A stretch of 53,172 nt of DNA from an uncultured Prevotellaceae bacterium (GCA_902801155.1 CADCHG010000010.1:1-53172); one strand, 5' to 3'; shown: positions 1 through 9,370, counted from the stretch's first letter. A program made the numbers and translations. Notes: a model not told the origin generated them from the letters alone.

Positions 1-147
1 ATTTTTCGGGAAATATTTTCAGAAAATCATGCTTTTTCACGGCCTGAATGACCAAAATCAAGGAAAATAGACGATATTCGGAAGATATGAGCAGAGCGTT
101 GCGGAAATGAGAGGGGCAAGACGAACTCGGCCCGGGGGAGAAAAGAA

Positions 148-183
148 AGACCTTATCGTAAGGTTAAAGTTACAATAAGGTCT
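148..183 (-). terminator. Rho-independent terminator after murF
   Basis: Inverted repeat AGACCTTAT (148-156) / ATAAGGTCT (175-183) with an 18-nt loop. Read leftward it is followed by TTCTTTTCT, a fair U-tract. It lies 20 bp beyond the murF stop and closes the arg-pro-murF run. Bases 1-147 beyond it show no gene or clear structure. Confidence 0.75.
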
Positions 184-202
184 TTTCTGAAATTATATTT
201 AA

Positions 203-1549
203 TTAAAGCAATTCCGGAAGTTGGAATAGTTTTATGCCGTTTGAGCCCTTGATAAGGATATACTCTCCCTTGGGCGGATTGACGGCAATCTCTTGCTTTA
301 CCAGATCCACATTGTCAAACTTTCGATAGTTGCAATCTGTCTTTGCGAACTCAGAGCCTACAAGCCAAACATTCGTAATATCTGTTTGCTTGAGGAAATC
401 CACCACATTCTGATGTTCCTCTGCACTTACCTCTCCCAACTCACGCATATCTCCCAGAATTGCCATCTTAGGAGAAACCTTCATATCGCGGAAATTCTGC
501 AAAGCAGCATTCATGCTCGTAGGGTTAGCATTATAAGTATCTACGATGAGCTTGTTAGATGAAGTTATTGTAAGTTGAGAACGATTATTACTTGGAATAT
601 AGTTGGCGAGCGCATGATCAACCTGTTCCTCGGAAACTCCGAAATGCAATCCGATAGTGGCAGCCGCTAACATATTATATATATTATAGGAGCCGATAAG
701 GTGAGTATTCACATTATGAACAGAAGCATTAGAGCCTACAGCTTGATTCTTCCAAGAGAAAGAAAGGAACGGAGCACATTCTGCTATCTCGCCAAAGACG
801 GCGAGATTAGAAGAGGGAGTCGTGCCATATTTCACGAGGGCAAGATCATGGGAGATGCCAAGAAGATGCTCGTTGTCGGCATGTATGAAAACCTTCGGGC
901 ATTCATACGACTGACCGCCAGGCATAGAAACCGCATGTTTCTTTGCAGAACGAAGGAAATCATACAGCTCACCCTTAGTACGGATAACGCCCTCGAAAGA
1001 GCCAAAGCCCTCAAGATGAGCTTTTCCTACATTTGTAATAATTCCCAAATCAGGTTCAACGATATCAACAAGAGTCTTTATCTCACCAGGATGATTTGCC
1101 CCCATCTCAATAACAGCAATCTCATGCTCCTTAGTAAGACGAAGCAAGGTCTTTGGAACACCTATGTGATTATTGAAGTTGCCCTGAGTGAAAAGCACAT
1201 TGTACTTTTCTGACAATACAGCCGCAATAAGTTCCTTTGTAGTTGTCTTACCATTAGTTCCTGTTACTCCAATAATCGGAGTACCAAGAGCCTTGCGATG
1301 ATAGTTGGCAAGAAGTTGAAGAGTTGTAAGAACATCATCAACAAGAATACAACGAGAATCAGTAGCATATTCTGCCTCATCAACAACGGCATAGGCACAA
1401 CCAAGTTCCAAAGCCTTCAGCGCATAAGCATTACCATCAAAGGTCTCACCTTTGAGGGCAAAGAATATACTATCAGCAGGACAGTCACGACTATCTGTAG
1501 TAATGACTGGATGCTTAAGAAAAATATCGTATAAAGAAGATATTGACAT
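203..1549 (-). CDS. murF: UDP-N-acetylmuramoyl-tripeptide--D-alanyl-D-alanine ligase
   Basis: MurF adds D-Ala-D-Ala to UDP-MurNAc-tripeptide in the cytoplasm, the last soluble step of peptidoglycan precursor synthesis. The Mur ligase ATP loop GVTGTNGKTTTKE is visible near residue 108, followed by NFNNHIGVP and EMGANHPGEI, and later the C-terminal-domain stretch DTYNANPTSMNAAL. The length of about 448 residues fits the family. The open frame reaches 1588, but that upstream start is TTG; the ATG at 1549 (MSISSLYDIF) gives the normal N-terminus and sits 10 bp after the proA stop. It is the last gene of the leftward run, so it is probably co-transcribed with proline genes, with the terminator at 148-183 just beyond. 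Confidence 0.95.
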   Translation of the reverse strand: MSISSLYDIFLKHPVITTDSRDCPADSIFFALKGETFDGNAYALKALELGCAYAVVDEAEYATDSRCILVDDVLTTLQLLANYHRKALGTPIIGVTGTNGKTTTKELIAAVLSEKYNVLFTQGNFNNHIGVPKTLLRLTKEHEIAVIEMGANHPGEIKTLVDIVEPDLGIITNVGKAHLEGFGSFEGVIRTKGELYDFLRSAKKHAVSMPGGQSYECPKVFIHADNEHLLGISHDLALVKYGTTPSSNLAVFGEIAECAPFLSFSWKNQAVGSNASVHNVNTHLIGSYNIYNMLAAATIGLHFGVSEEQVDHALANYIPSNNRSQLTITSSNKLIVDTYNANPTSMNAALQNFRDMKVSPKMAILGDMRELGEVSAEEHQNVVDFLKQTDITNVWLVGSEFAKTDCNYRKFDNVDLVKQEIAVNPPKGEYILIKGSNGIKLFQLPELL

Positions 1550-1559
1550 AACAATAAAA

Positions 1560-2801
1560 CTATGGACGAATCTGGCCGTTACCATCAATAAGCCACTTGT
1601 ACGTGGTCATCTCCTCAAGAGCCATAGGGCCGCGAGGACCAAGCTTCTGGGTGGAGATTCCAATCTCTGCACCAAGACCGAACTGAGCACCATCCGTGAA
1701 ACTCGTAGGAGCATTAACATACACACAAGCAGCATCAACCTGCGCCTGGAAGACAGAAGCAGTTTCCTTATTGTCGGTTATGATACACTCGCTATGGCCA
1801 GAACCATTCTTTGTAATATGAGAGATAGCAGCCTCCAGAGAATCCACAGTCTTGATCGCCATTGAATATGACATAAACTCAGTCCCGAAGGACTCCTCCG
1901 TTGCATGGAAGAGAAGTTCATCGCTGTATTTTCCAGAAAGGGCAGCAAAAGCGGCCTCATCAGCATATATTTTCACATTACTCTTCGCAAGAGGTTCACA
2001 AAGAGCAGCAAGATCCGCAATTCTCTCCTTATTAATAAGAAGGCAATCAAGGGCATTGCAGACACTAACACGACGAGTCTTGGCATTATTCACAATACGC
2101 TTACCCATCTCAAGGTCACCATCCTTATCAAAATAAGCATGAACGACACCTGCACCTGTCTCAATAACAGGAATCTTCGCTGTGTCGCGCACAAAATTAA
2201 TAAGGCGGCTACTACCACGAGGTATGCAGACATCAATATAGCCAACGGCATTAAGCATCTCAGCTGTAGCCTCATGAGTAGAAGGCAAGAGAGCTACAAC
2301 ATCGTTGTCAACGCCATACTTGTCGAGCACGCTATGTATAAGGGCAATGATAGCCTGATTAGAATCATCAGCATCTTTTCCGCCCTTCAGTACACATGCA
2401 TTTCCACTCTTGAAACAGAGAGAGAAGACATCGAAGGATACATTTGGGCGTGCCTCATACACCATACCAATTACTCCAAAAGGTACGGACACACGACGAA
2501 GACGCAGACCATTCTCGAGAGTCTTATCCTTCAGAACTCGACCAAGAGGTGACGGGAGGGCTGCAACATGACGCATATCAGAAGCTATATCGGCAAGACG
2601 AGCCGGAGTAAGCTGCAGACGGTCATAAAGAGGGTTAGACTTATCCATTCGTGACAAGTCCTTTGCATTAGCCTCAAGAAGAGAAGCCTCACTTGCAAGA
2701 ATGGCATCAGCCACCGCAAGAAGAATCTCATCACGACGAGCATCTGGGATTAAAGCGAGAGAACGACTCGCTACCTTAACTTTCGAGAAAATTTCAAGCA
2801 T
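1560..2801 (-). CDS. proA: Gamma-glutamyl phosphate reductase
   Basis: ProA reduces gamma-glutamyl phosphate to glutamate semialdehyde with NADPH, the second step of proline synthesis. The aldehyde-dehydrogenase-fold signatures are readable: [44 protein letters not shown], the catalytic cysteine region [13 protein letters not shown], and the C-terminal [20 protein letters not shown]. At 413 residues it is normal length. It follows proB by 11 bp and precedes murF by 10 bp, so these are almost certainly translated from one message. ProA and ProB commonly act as a complex that channels the labile acyl phosphate. Confidence 0.96.
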   Translation of the reverse strand: MLEIFSKVKVASRSLALIPDARRDEILLAVADAILASEASLLEANAKDLSRMDKSNPLYDRLQLTPARLADIASDMRHVAALPSPLGRVLKDKTLENGLRLRRVSVPFGVIGMVYEARPNVSFDVFSLCFKSGNACVLKGGKDADDSNQAIIALIHSVLDKYGVDNDVVALLPSTHEATAEMLNAVGYIDVCIPRGSSRLINFVRDTAKIPVIETGAGVVHAYFDKDGDLEMGKRIVNNAKTRRVSVCNALDCLLINKERIADLAALCEPLAKSNVKIYADEAAFAALSGKYSDELLFHATEESFGTEFMSYSMAIKTVDSLEAAISHITKNGSGHSECIITDNKETASVFQAQVDAACVYVNAPTSFTDGAQFGLGAEIGISTQKLGPRGPMALEEMTTYKWLIDGNGQIRP

Positions 2802-2812
2802 ATTATTTTGTT

Positions 2813-3580
2813 TTATTTTGGTAGGAACTCTGTATGAACAGTCTCTTCTGGATTCTCCAACAAAAGACGGAGGATATCCGGGCGATTACCATTGGCTATG
2901 ATAACCTTGATTCCTGCTTCTGCCGTCTGACAAGCGGTATTGTACTTAGATTCCATACCGCCACGACCTGCAGAACTCTTTGAAGGGAGAATGTACTTGT
3001 CAAGACTCTCACCCGGAGCAACAGAACGAATAACCTCAGACTCTGGATCAGAAGGATTGCCCGTATAGATACCGTCAATGTTAGAGAGAAGAATGAGAGC
3101 CTCAGCCTTCATCATCTGGGCAATAAGGCCGGATAGCTCATCATTATCCGTGAACATCAACTCTGTGACGCACACGGTATCATTCTCATTCACAACAGGA
3201 ATAACACCATTCTGAAGCATAACCTCCATACAAGCCTGCTGATTGCGATATTGCTCTGGAGTCTGGAAATTTGACTTCATCGTCAACACCTGTCCTATGT
3301 GGATGTTATATTCGCGGAAGAGGTCATAATAGAGATTCACCAACTTTACCTGTCCCATAGCAGAGAAAAGCTGACGCTGTTCAACAGAGTCAAGGTGATG
3401 ATCAACCTGAAGTTCACGACGGCCACAAGCCACCGCACCTGAGCTGACCAATATCACCTCATATCCATGCCAGCGAAGCCAGGCAATCTGGTCAACGAGC
3501 GACGACATACGAGTGATGTCGAGCTTGCCAGAGTCTGTGGTGAGGACATTAGAACCTACTTTTACTACAATTCTTTTCAT
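2813..3580 (-). CDS. proB: Glutamate 5-kinase, short form without PUA domain
   Basis: ProB phosphorylates glutamate and is the feedback-controlled first step of proline synthesis. The N-terminus [14 protein letters not shown] is the amino-acid-kinase signature, followed by [14 protein letters not shown] and VVNENDTV, and later [11 protein letters not shown], which contributes to nucleotide binding. I chose ATG at 3580 because the extra ten residues of the longer frame carry no family similarity. The protein is about 255 residues and ends after the kinase domain; the C-terminal PUA domain of the E. coli enzyme (about 367 residues) is absent. Short forms are known in several lineages, so this is probably not a truncation. 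Feedback behaviour may differ, since the PUA domain affects it in E. coli. Confidence 0.95.
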   Translation of the reverse strand: MKRIVVKVGSNVLTTDSGKLDITRMSSLVDQIAWLRWHGYEVILVSSGAVACGRRELQVDHHLDSVEQRQLFSAMGQVKLVNLYYDLFREYNIHIGQVLTMKSNFQTPEQYRNQQACMEVMLQNGVIPVVNENDTVCVTELMFTDNDELSGLIAQMMKAEALILLSNIDGIYTGNPSDPESEVIRSVAPGESLDKYILPSKSSAGRGGMESKYNTACQTAEAGIKVIIANGNRPDILRLLLENPEETVHTEFLPK

Positions 3581-3619
3581 ATCATATAAGCGACAAAATC
3601 GCTCTAACAAGGCGAATGT

Positions 3620-4399
3620 TTATTTTAAGCCAGCCTTAAGGCTCTTGATTACAGCAGAGTTGAAACCACAATGATCAAGTTCGTTAAGTCCCTTGATTGT
3701 CACGCCACCAGGAGTTGTAACCTTATCAATGGCCTCCTCTGGATGCAAACCTGTTTCCTTGAGAAGAGAAACAGCTCCCTGCATTGTCTGCAAGGCAATC
3801 TGCTTTGCCTGCTGTGGATAGAACCCCATCTCACAACCGCCCTCCATCTGAGCACGGATATAACGCATGACATAAGCGATACCGCAACTTGCCATCATCA
3901 TACCAGGACCTACTAGATTCTCTGTAACAACGAGCGTATCACCACAAAGGTCATAAAGAGTCTTTACCTTTGCAAGACTCTCATCAGATGCGACCTTACC
4001 CTTTGCTATGAAACTCATACTTGCCCCGAACTCAGCAGCAATGTTAGGAATAACATAGCAGAACTGGCCAGAAGTACCCAACTGCTCAGCGAGCTTGTCT
4101 GTGGTAAAGTTAGCAGCATCAGAAACGATAATCTGCTTGTCGAGATCCAATGCCGGCTTGATTTCACCAAGCACAACAGGCATAAGCCAAGGCTTAACCA
4201 CCATCACAACAATATCTGCACCCTTTACAGCTGCCACATTGTCAGTTGTTATATTGATAGAAGGATATTTCTCCTTGAAACTTGCGAGAAGAGCCTCGTT
4301 CTTGTCAGAAATGGTGATAGAAGAGAGTTTTCCACTCTTTGCCCATCCATGAATCAAGGCACCACCCATGTTTCCAGCTCCGATAACTGTAATATTCAT
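3620..4399 (-). CDS. proC: Pyrroline-5-carboxylate reductase
   Basis: ProC makes L-proline from pyrroline-5-carboxylate with NAD(P)H. A Rossmann start MNITVIGAGNMGGALIHGW is followed by VKP (residues 73-75) and the C-terminal family signature with GVTIKGLNELDHCGF. At 259 residues it is typical. It lies between argD and proB, 34 and 39 bp away. The arrangement places all three proline enzymes downstream of arginine genes, so both glutamate-derived pathways may share transcription from the argR promoter region. Whether there is an internal promoter is not clear from the sequence. Confidence 0.95.
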   Translation of the reverse strand: MNITVIGAGNMGGALIHGWAKSGKLSSITISDKNEALLASFKEKYPSINITTDNVAAVKGADIVVMVVKPWLMPVVLGEIKPALDLDKQIIVSDAANFTTDKLAEQLGTSGQFCYVIPNIAAEFGASMSFIAKGKVASDESLAKVKTLYDLCGDTLVVTENLVGPGMMMASCGIAYVMRYIRAQMEGGCEMGFYPQQAKQIALQTMQGAVSLLKETGLHPEEAIDKVTTPGGVTIKGLNELDHCGFNSAVIKSLKAGLK

Positions 4400-4433
4400 C
4401 TTTTATTCTTTAGTTTATGTTGTTTACGCAGAC

Positions 4434-5573
4434 TTAGAGCACAGCCTTGAAGCGTGCGATGAAGTCGTCAGCATCTGCCTTTGAGATGCAGAGAGGCGGA
4501 AGGAGACGTATAACGTTTGTACCAGCACAACCGGTAAAGCAATGCTGCTCCTTGATAAGACGTGTACGAGGCTCCTTGTATGGAATATCAAGTTCTATGC
4601 CAATCATAAGACCTTCACCACGAACATCTACAACATGAGGAAGATTTCCTGCCTTCATTTCAGAAGTAAGAGCCTCGATGAGATAAGAACCCACCTTATT
4701 GGCATTTTCCACAAGATTCTCCTTCTCCATAATGTCAAGCACAGCAATAGCACCTGCACAGCCAAGGTGATTTCCTCCGAATGTTGTTCCAAGCTGACCA
4801 TAAACAGGCTTGAACTTAGGAGAGATAAGAACACCTGCCATTGGAAATCCGTTACAGATACCCTTAGCAACAGTTATCATATCAGGCTTAACGTCAAGCC
4901 ACTGATGAGCAAAGAACTTACCAGAACGGCCATAGCCACATTGTATCTCATCACAGATAAGAACAGTATTGTATTTATCGCAAAGAGCACGAATCCCCTG
5001 AATGAACTCCTTGCTGACCATGCGAATACCACCAACACCCTGAATACATTCAAGGATTACGGCACATACATCTCCCTTGCTAAGTTCTGCCTCCCAAGCA
5101 GCAAGGTCATTGATAGGAAGATATGTCACATGACCATTAGCATTGATAGGAGCTATAATCTTAGGGTTGTTAGTTACCTCAACAGCAAGAGAAGTACGAC
5201 CGTGGAAAGCCTTCTCAAGAGAGAGGACACGTGTACGTCCGTTATAGAAAGAAGAAAGCTTCAGGGCATTCTCATTAGCCTCAGCACCTGAATTGATGAG
5301 GAAAAGCTGATAATCCTCATAACCGCAAGCCTTGCCAAGACGCTTTGCAAACTCCTTCTGAAGTGGGTTCTGAACTGAGTTTGAATAGAAACCAAGCTTT
5401 GCTACCTGATTTGAGATAGCTTCAACATAGTGAGGATGCGCATGACCTACAGAGATAACGGCATGACCACCATAGAGGTCAAGATATTCCTGACCTTCCT
5501 CATCCCATACATGACATCCCTTGCCATGATCAATTGCTATATCGAAAAGTGGATAAACATCGAAGAGTTCCAT
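4434..5573 (-). CDS. argD: Acetylornithine (or succinylornithine) aminotransferase
   Basis: A class-III PLP aminotransferase that converts N-acylglutamate semialdehyde to N-acylornithine in arginine synthesis. Visible motifs are YLDLYGGHAVISVGHAHP, NSGAEANENALKLS, LICDEIQCGYGRSGKFFAHQ (PLP aspartate in CDEIQ), and the Schiff-base lysine in TVAKGICNGFPM. At 379 residues it is normal. In Bacteroides the arginine route uses succinylated rather than acetylated intermediates; that is known for the group's transcarbamylase and is inference here because argF is outside the window. A 157-bp gap carrying an 11-bp repeat array separates it from argC. Confidence 0.93.
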   Translation of the reverse strand: MELFDVYPLFDIAIDHGKGCHVWDEEGQEYLDLYGGHAVISVGHAHPHYVEAISNQVAKLGFYSNSVQNPLQKEFAKRLGKACGYEDYQLFLINSGAEANENALKLSSFYNGRTRVLSLEKAFHGRTSLAVEVTNNPKIIAPINANGHVTYLPINDLAAWEAELSKGDVCAVILECIQGVGGIRMVSKEFIQGIRALCDKYNTVLICDEIQCGYGRSGKFFAHQWLDVKPDMITVAKGICNGFPMAGVLISPKFKPVYGQLGTTFGGNHLGCAGAIAVLDIMEKENLVENANKVGSYLIEALTSEMKAGNLPHVVDVRGEGLMIGIELDIPYKEPRTRLIKEQHCFTGCAGTNVIRLLPPLCISKADADDFIARFKAVL

Positions 5574-5642
5574 TTACTTTTTATTGTTTTTAGTGAGTTT
5601 ATTTGGATAGCTTAAAAGACCGATAAAATGCCGATTCTACGA

Positions 5643-5686
5643 AACGGACTTACAACGGACTTATAACGGACCTGGAACGGACCTAC
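5643..5686 (+). repeat. 11-bp tandem array A1 (four units) between argC and argD
   Basis: Four head-to-tail 11-mers: AACGGACTTAC, AACGGACTTAT, AACGGACCTGG, AACGGACCTAC, then a decayed fifth unit ATCTGCCTTGA. The CG of each unit is exactly 11 bp from the next (5645, 5656, 5667, 5678). The rest of the argC-argD gap (5574-5730) shows no gene or obvious hairpin. Almost the same block, one unit shorter, is at 46530-46573. Confidence 0.85.
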
Positions 5687-5730
5687 ATCTGCCTTGAAAA
5701 ACTCACATTATTTTCATTTGTTTTATTTAC

Positions 5731-6747
5731 TTAGAATGCTGCTGCCTTAAGGTTAAGACCAGCCTTCTCTTCAAGTCCGAACATGATGTTCATATTCTGG
5801 ACAGCTTGACCAACTGCACCCTTCAGAAGATTATCAATCATAGAGGTTACGACTATCTTACGACCGAACACCTCTACATGAAGCAAGCACTTGTTGGTAT
5901 TCACAACCTGCTTGAGGTCGAGAGCCTTGTCTGAATAATGTGTGAAGGCTGCATCCTTGAAGAATTCCTTATATAGAGCTACGATAGCATCCTTATCCTG
6001 AGCTTTGTCACAGGTAATGACCTCTGTACAGAAGATACCACGGGCAAAGTCACCACGGTAAGGGATGAAATCAACAGTAATACCATCACCTTCAAAGCCC
6101 TCGTCAAGAGTATCAATAGCACGAGGAGCAGACGCAGGACGAAGCTCGTTCAATGTCTGGCAAATCTCATGCAGATGCTGGTGAGTGAAAAGCTTATAGA
6201 CAGAGAAGTTGTTATTACGCCAAGAGAAATGGGTTGTTGCTCCCGGCTTCTGACCTGCTCCTGTTGAGCCTGTGATAGCATTAACAGCAATATCACGAGT
6301 CAAGAGACCTGCCTTTGCAAGTGGAAGAAGACCTTCCTGAATACAAGTAGCAAAGCAACCAGGGTTAGCCAGATGCTGGCACTTGGCAATCTCCTCGCGA
6401 TGAGTCTCAGGCAAGCCATACACATAGTCGTGGTTACCCTTGATACGGAAGTCCTGAGCAAGGTCAATGATCTTCACATTTGAAGGAATTGTATGTTCCT
6501 TGAGGAAAGCCTCACTCTTTCCATGACCAAAACAGAAGAACACAACATCTACCTTGTCAAAAGGCATCTCGCTTGTGAACTCCAGTTCTGTGTCACCGAT
6601 AAGTCCCTCGTGAACATCATATACCTTATTGCCAGCGTTTGACTCGCTATTAGCGAATACAATCTCAGCCTCAGGGTGATTAATCAATAATCTTATAAGT
6701 TCACCGCCAGTATAGCCGGCAGCTCCAAGAATACCTACTCTTACCAT
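5731..6747 (-). CDS. argC: N-acetyl-gamma-glutamyl-phosphate reductase
   Basis: ArgC reduces N-acylglutamyl phosphate to the semialdehyde. The start MVRVGILGAAGYTGGELIRLL is the Rossmann NADP site, and NPGCFATCIQEGLLPL holds the catalytic cysteine. The helix-loop ITGSTGAGQKPGATTHFSWR and TPHQH-like FTHQHLHEI are also family features. At 338 residues it is normal. It starts 2 bp after the pspC stop, so translation is likely coupled to that small gene. The argB kinase, which should precede it in the pathway, is not in this window. Confidence 0.94.
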   Translation of the reverse strand: MVRVGILGAAGYTGGELIRLLINHPEAEIVFANSESNAGNKVYDVHEGLIGDTELEFTSEMPFDKVDVVFFCFGHGKSEAFLKEHTIPSNVKIIDLAQDFRIKGNHDYVYGLPETHREEIAKCQHLANPGCFATCIQEGLLPLAKAGLLTRDIAVNAITGSTGAGQKPGATTHFSWRNNNFSVYKLFTHQHLHEICQTLNELRPASAPRAIDTLDEGFEGDGITVDFIPYRGDFARGIFCTEVITCDKAQDKDAIVALYKEFFKDAAFTHYSDKALDLKQVVNTNKCLLHVEVFGRKIVVTSMIDNLLKGAVGQAVQNMNIMFGLEEKAGLNLKAAAF

Positions 6748-6749
6748 AT

Positions 6750-6956
6750 TTATTTAATATATCCACCTACCCCAGGCTCTTTCGGAGCAAGAATCCAGAC
6801 GATGATGTAAATCCAGAGACTTAAACCTCCAAAGAATACAGCAAGGAATATAACCAGTCGAACCATGAAAGGATCAACATCGAAATACTCAGCGAGTCCA
6901 CCACAGACACCGCCGATTTTCTTGTCTTTCTGAGACAGATAGAATTTCTTTTGCAT
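6750..6956 (-). CDS. Small PspC-domain membrane protein
   Basis: A 68-residue protein consisting of one PspC domain. The N-terminal half has the family core YLSQKDKKIGGVCGGLAEYFDVDP, and the C-terminal half is a single hydrophobic segment, VRLVIFLAVFFGGLSLWIYIIVWIL. PspC domains act in the inner membrane, in envelope-stress (phage shock) responses in proteobacteria; the role of stand-alone versions in Bacteroidetes is not known to me. It is wedged between argG and argC, 48 bp after argG and 2 bp before argC. Why it is embedded in an arginine operon cannot be told from sequence. Confidence 0.85.
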   Translation of the reverse strand: MQKKFYLSQKDKKIGGVCGGLAEYFDVDPFMVRLVIFLAVFFGGLSLWIYIIVWILAPKEPGVGGYIK

Positions 6957-6972
6957 AGGAATTGTTATTAGA

Positions 6973-6994
6973 ATCCCTCCACGAAAGGAGGGAT
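6973..6994 (-). promoter_or_regulatory. Intercistronic hairpin between argG and pspC
   Basis: Perfect 8-bp stem ATCCCTCC (6973-6980) / GGAGGGAT (6987-6994) with a 6-nt loop, inside the 48-bp argG-pspC gap. No U-run follows in the direction of transcription, so it may protect the argG message 3' end or lower distal expression rather than terminate fully. Confidence 0.5.
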
Positions 6995-7004
6995 ATGTTA
7001 TTGA

Positions 7005-8207
7005 TTAATCTCTTTCACCTGGGTGAGCAAGATAGTAAGCACGAAGAGGAGTTGATGTGACCTTGATAAAGCCCTTTGCATCCTCAGATGTCCAAGCCTT
7101 AGCAGTCTCACCATACTCACCGAGCTTATTCTTTACAAGGTCGTTAGGAGAATCAACACCAACGGTCTGGAAACCGAGTGGACGGAGTTCAAGCTCAACG
7201 ACACCTGTTACATTACGCTGTGAAGAAGTAAGCATAGCCTCGATATCCGGCATTACAGGCTCAAGATACTGAGACTCATGAAGGAACATGCCGTACCAGT
7301 TGCTTACCTGATCCTTCCAATATTGCTGCCACTTAGAGAGAGTGAACTTCTCAAGGAATCTGTGAGCGCCGATGATAAGCATAGGAGCTGCAGCCTCAAA
7401 GCCTACACGTCCCTTGATACCTATGATAGTATCACCAACGTGACAGTCACGACCTATGCCGTATGCTGCGCCAATCTTCTCTACAGCCTGAATAGCCTTG
7501 ATCTTATCGTCATACTCAACCCCATTTACAGAGCAAAGCTCTCCTTTATCAAAACCGAGCTTGAGAGTCTCAGGTCCTTCCTTTGTAACGTGCTTGAGAT
7601 AAGCAGACTCAGGCAAGCCCTGCTTTGAGTCAAGAATCTCACCACCACAGATTGAAGTTCCCCAGATACCTACATTATATGAATACTTCAGTTTTGTGAA
7701 GTCTGCAAAATAGCCATTTGCGTTGAGGTAGTCAACCTCTTCCTGACGGCTCAGGTTACGGTCACGTGTGAGTGTGATAATCTCCACACCAGGAGCCATA
7801 ACGAGGAAAGTCATGTCAAAGCGGATCTGGTCATTACCTGCACCAGTTGAACCATGTGCGATAGCATCAGCACCTATTTCCTTTGCATAGCGGGCAATAG
7901 CGATAGCCTGGAAGATACGCTCAGAAGATACAGAGATAGGATAGCAGTTGTTACGGAGAACATTGCCATAGATCATATACTTCAGAGACTTATCATAATA
8001 CTCCTTAGTTACATCGAGAGTTACATACTTAACTGCACCGAGCTTATAAGCATTCTCCTCGTTTGCCTTAAGCTGTTCAGCACTAAAACCACCTGTATTT
8101 GCACATGCAGCATAAACTTCATACCCCATTTCCTTGGTGAGGTACATCACGTTGTAACTTGTGTCAAGGCCACCACTGAAGGCAACCACTACTTTCTTCT
8201 TAGCCAT
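7005..8207 (-). CDS. argG: Argininosuccinate synthase
   Basis: ArgG joins citrulline and aspartate using ATP. The PP-loop VVVAFSGGLDTSYNVMYL is at the N-terminus, followed by ACANTGGFS, IAHGSTGAGNDQIRFD (the citrulline/ATP-binding signature) and RNLSRQEEVDYL. At 400 residues it is the expected size. It lies 25 bp downstream of the GNAT gene and is followed by a hairpin before pspC. Regulation is probably by ArgR acting at the promoter ahead of argR. Confidence 0.96.
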   Translation of the reverse strand: MAKKKVVVAFSGGLDTSYNVMYLTKEMGYEVYAACANTGGFSAEQLKANEENAYKLGAVKYVTLDVTKEYYDKSLKYMIYGNVLRNNCYPISVSSERIFQAIAIARYAKEIGADAIAHGSTGAGNDQIRFDMTFLVMAPGVEIITLTRDRNLSRQEEVDYLNANGYFADFTKLKYSYNVGIWGTSICGGEILDSKQGLPESAYLKHVTKEGPETLKLGFDKGELCSVNGVEYDDKIKAIQAVEKIGAAYGIGRDCHVGDTIIGIKGRVGFEAAAPMLIIGAHRFLEKFTLSKWQQYWKDQVSNWYGMFLHESQYLEPVMPDIEAMLTSSQRNVTGVVELELRPLGFQTVGVDSPNDLVKNKLGEYGETAKAWTSEDAKGFIKVTSTPLRAYYLAHPGERD

Positions 8208-8232
8208 TTTTATTATCGTTTTTTATTTTATC

Positions 8233-8862
8233 CTAAAATTGAATTCCTCTCAAAGTAAGAGTCTTGATTACATCCTGGAACACTTCACTTGGAGTAGGTT
8301 CACCTGTATGTGTATCAGGATCATAGAGCATACCTGTACAGATACAGAACTTCCTGTTCTTAGCCTGAAGGATGTCATGATTTACGCATCCCTCACATCC
8401 ACGCCAGAAGGCATCATCATCAGTAAGCTGATTGAAAGATACAGGAACATAGCCCAACTGAGTGTTCATCTTCATAACAGCATCGCCACTTGTCAAAGAG
8501 AATATCTTTGCATGAGGCCAACGAACACGAGCAAGAGTAAACGTATAGTTCTTGATACGCTTAGCAACACCCATGCCAAGATAGTCAGGGTGGACAATAA
8601 GACCAGAGGTTGTGACATATGACTTATTACCCCAAGTCTCTATATAGCTAAAGCCAACGAACTTATCCCCCAACTCTGTCTGAGTATCTGTGTCAATAGC
8701 AAGGATTGCCTTGCCTTCCTTCATCTTGGTAGCTACGTACTCATGTGTACGTTCTGCAATACCCGTACCACGCTTCTTTGCAGCTGTACGAATAGTGTCA
8801 AGTATGGTATCAACATACTTCTCATGACTTGCGTCAGCAACCAAAACCTTAATATTTGCCAT
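8233..8862 (-). CDS. GNAT-family acyltransferase of the arginine operon (candidate N-acylglutamate synthase)
   Basis: A 209-residue GNAT protein. The acetyl-CoA-binding core is readable as LIVHPDYLGMGVAKRIKNYTF, after KAILAIDTD and FVGFSYIE strands. A cysteine-rich C-terminal part follows (WRGCEGCVNHDIL, FCICTGM). It sits between argR and argG. The same gene order occurs in Bacteroides, and to my recollection that homologue is needed for arginine synthesis and has been proposed to make N-succinylglutamate or N-acetylglutamate, the first pathway intermediate. No argA or argJ is visible nearby, which agrees with that role. The family call is firm; the substrate is inference. Confidence 0.8.
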   Translation of the reverse strand: MANIKVLVADASHEKYVDTILDTIRTAAKKRGTGIAERTHEYVATKMKEGKAILAIDTDTQTELGDKFVGFSYIETWGNKSYVTTSGLIVHPDYLGMGVAKRIKNYTFTLARVRWPHAKIFSLTSGDAVMKMNTQLGYVPVSFNQLTDDDAFWRGCEGCVNHDILQAKNRKFCICTGMLYDPDTHTGEPTPSEVFQDVIKTLTLRGIQF

Positions 8863-8896
8863 TTTCTATTTTAAGGAATTATCTGTATTGTACTTT

Positions 8897-9370
8897 TTAC
8901 TGATTACTTTTTAATGCTGCGGCAATATTCTCTGACACCTGCTTGATCGGTATCTCCTGATTTATCACCACGAAAATCGTATCATCTCCGGCTATTGTTC
9001 CAAGCACCCCCTCAGGCGAGGCAGAATCCAAATGATATGCTATGCTACCTGCATGCCCAGGTTTGGTCTTTATAACCCCCATATTTCCGGAGAACTGCAT
9101 AGAGACAAAACCTGGAACAGGAGGATTGTCAACCAATGTATATGCCTGATATACACGCTTGTAAAGAGTTTCCTCTGGCAAAAGATATATTGATCTGCCA
9201 TCAGCAACCATTTTCTTTACAATCTTAAGCTTGTTCATATCTCGCGAAAGAGTTGACTGAGTAACTGTGAACCCTTCAAGAGCCATAGCCTGTATAACCT
9301 CCTCTTGCGAACTCAATTCCTTGCGAGCTATAACAGCCCTCAACGCCGCCATTCTGTCATTCTTTTTCAT
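8897..9370 (-). CDS. argR: Arginine repressor ArgR
   Basis: Arginine-responsive DNA-binding protein that as a hexamer represses arginine genes. The N-terminal winged helix contains ELSSQEEVIQAMALEGFTVTQSTLSRDMNKLKIVK, with the SxLSRD signature. The C-terminal hexamerisation/arginine-binding part has GHAGSIAYHLD and GTIAGDDTIFVV. The ATG at 9370 is preferred over an adjacent TTG at 9373. It is the first gene of the run, so it should be autoregulated through the palindromes upstream. At 157 residues it is normal. Confidence 0.95.
   Translation of the reverse strand: MKKNDRMAALRAVIARKELSSQEEVIQAMALEGFTVTQSTLSRDMNKLKIVKKMVADGRSIYLLPEETLYKRVYQAYTLVDNPPVPGFVSMQFSGNMGVIKTKPGHAGSIAYHLDSASPEGVLGTIAGDDTIFVVINQEIPIKQVSENIAAALKSNQ

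Noticed and set aside
168-180. GTTACAATAAGG, close to the end of the heptamer repeat
   Set aside because: Only one heptamer-like unit with a mismatch, and it forms part of the murF terminator stem. Likely chance.
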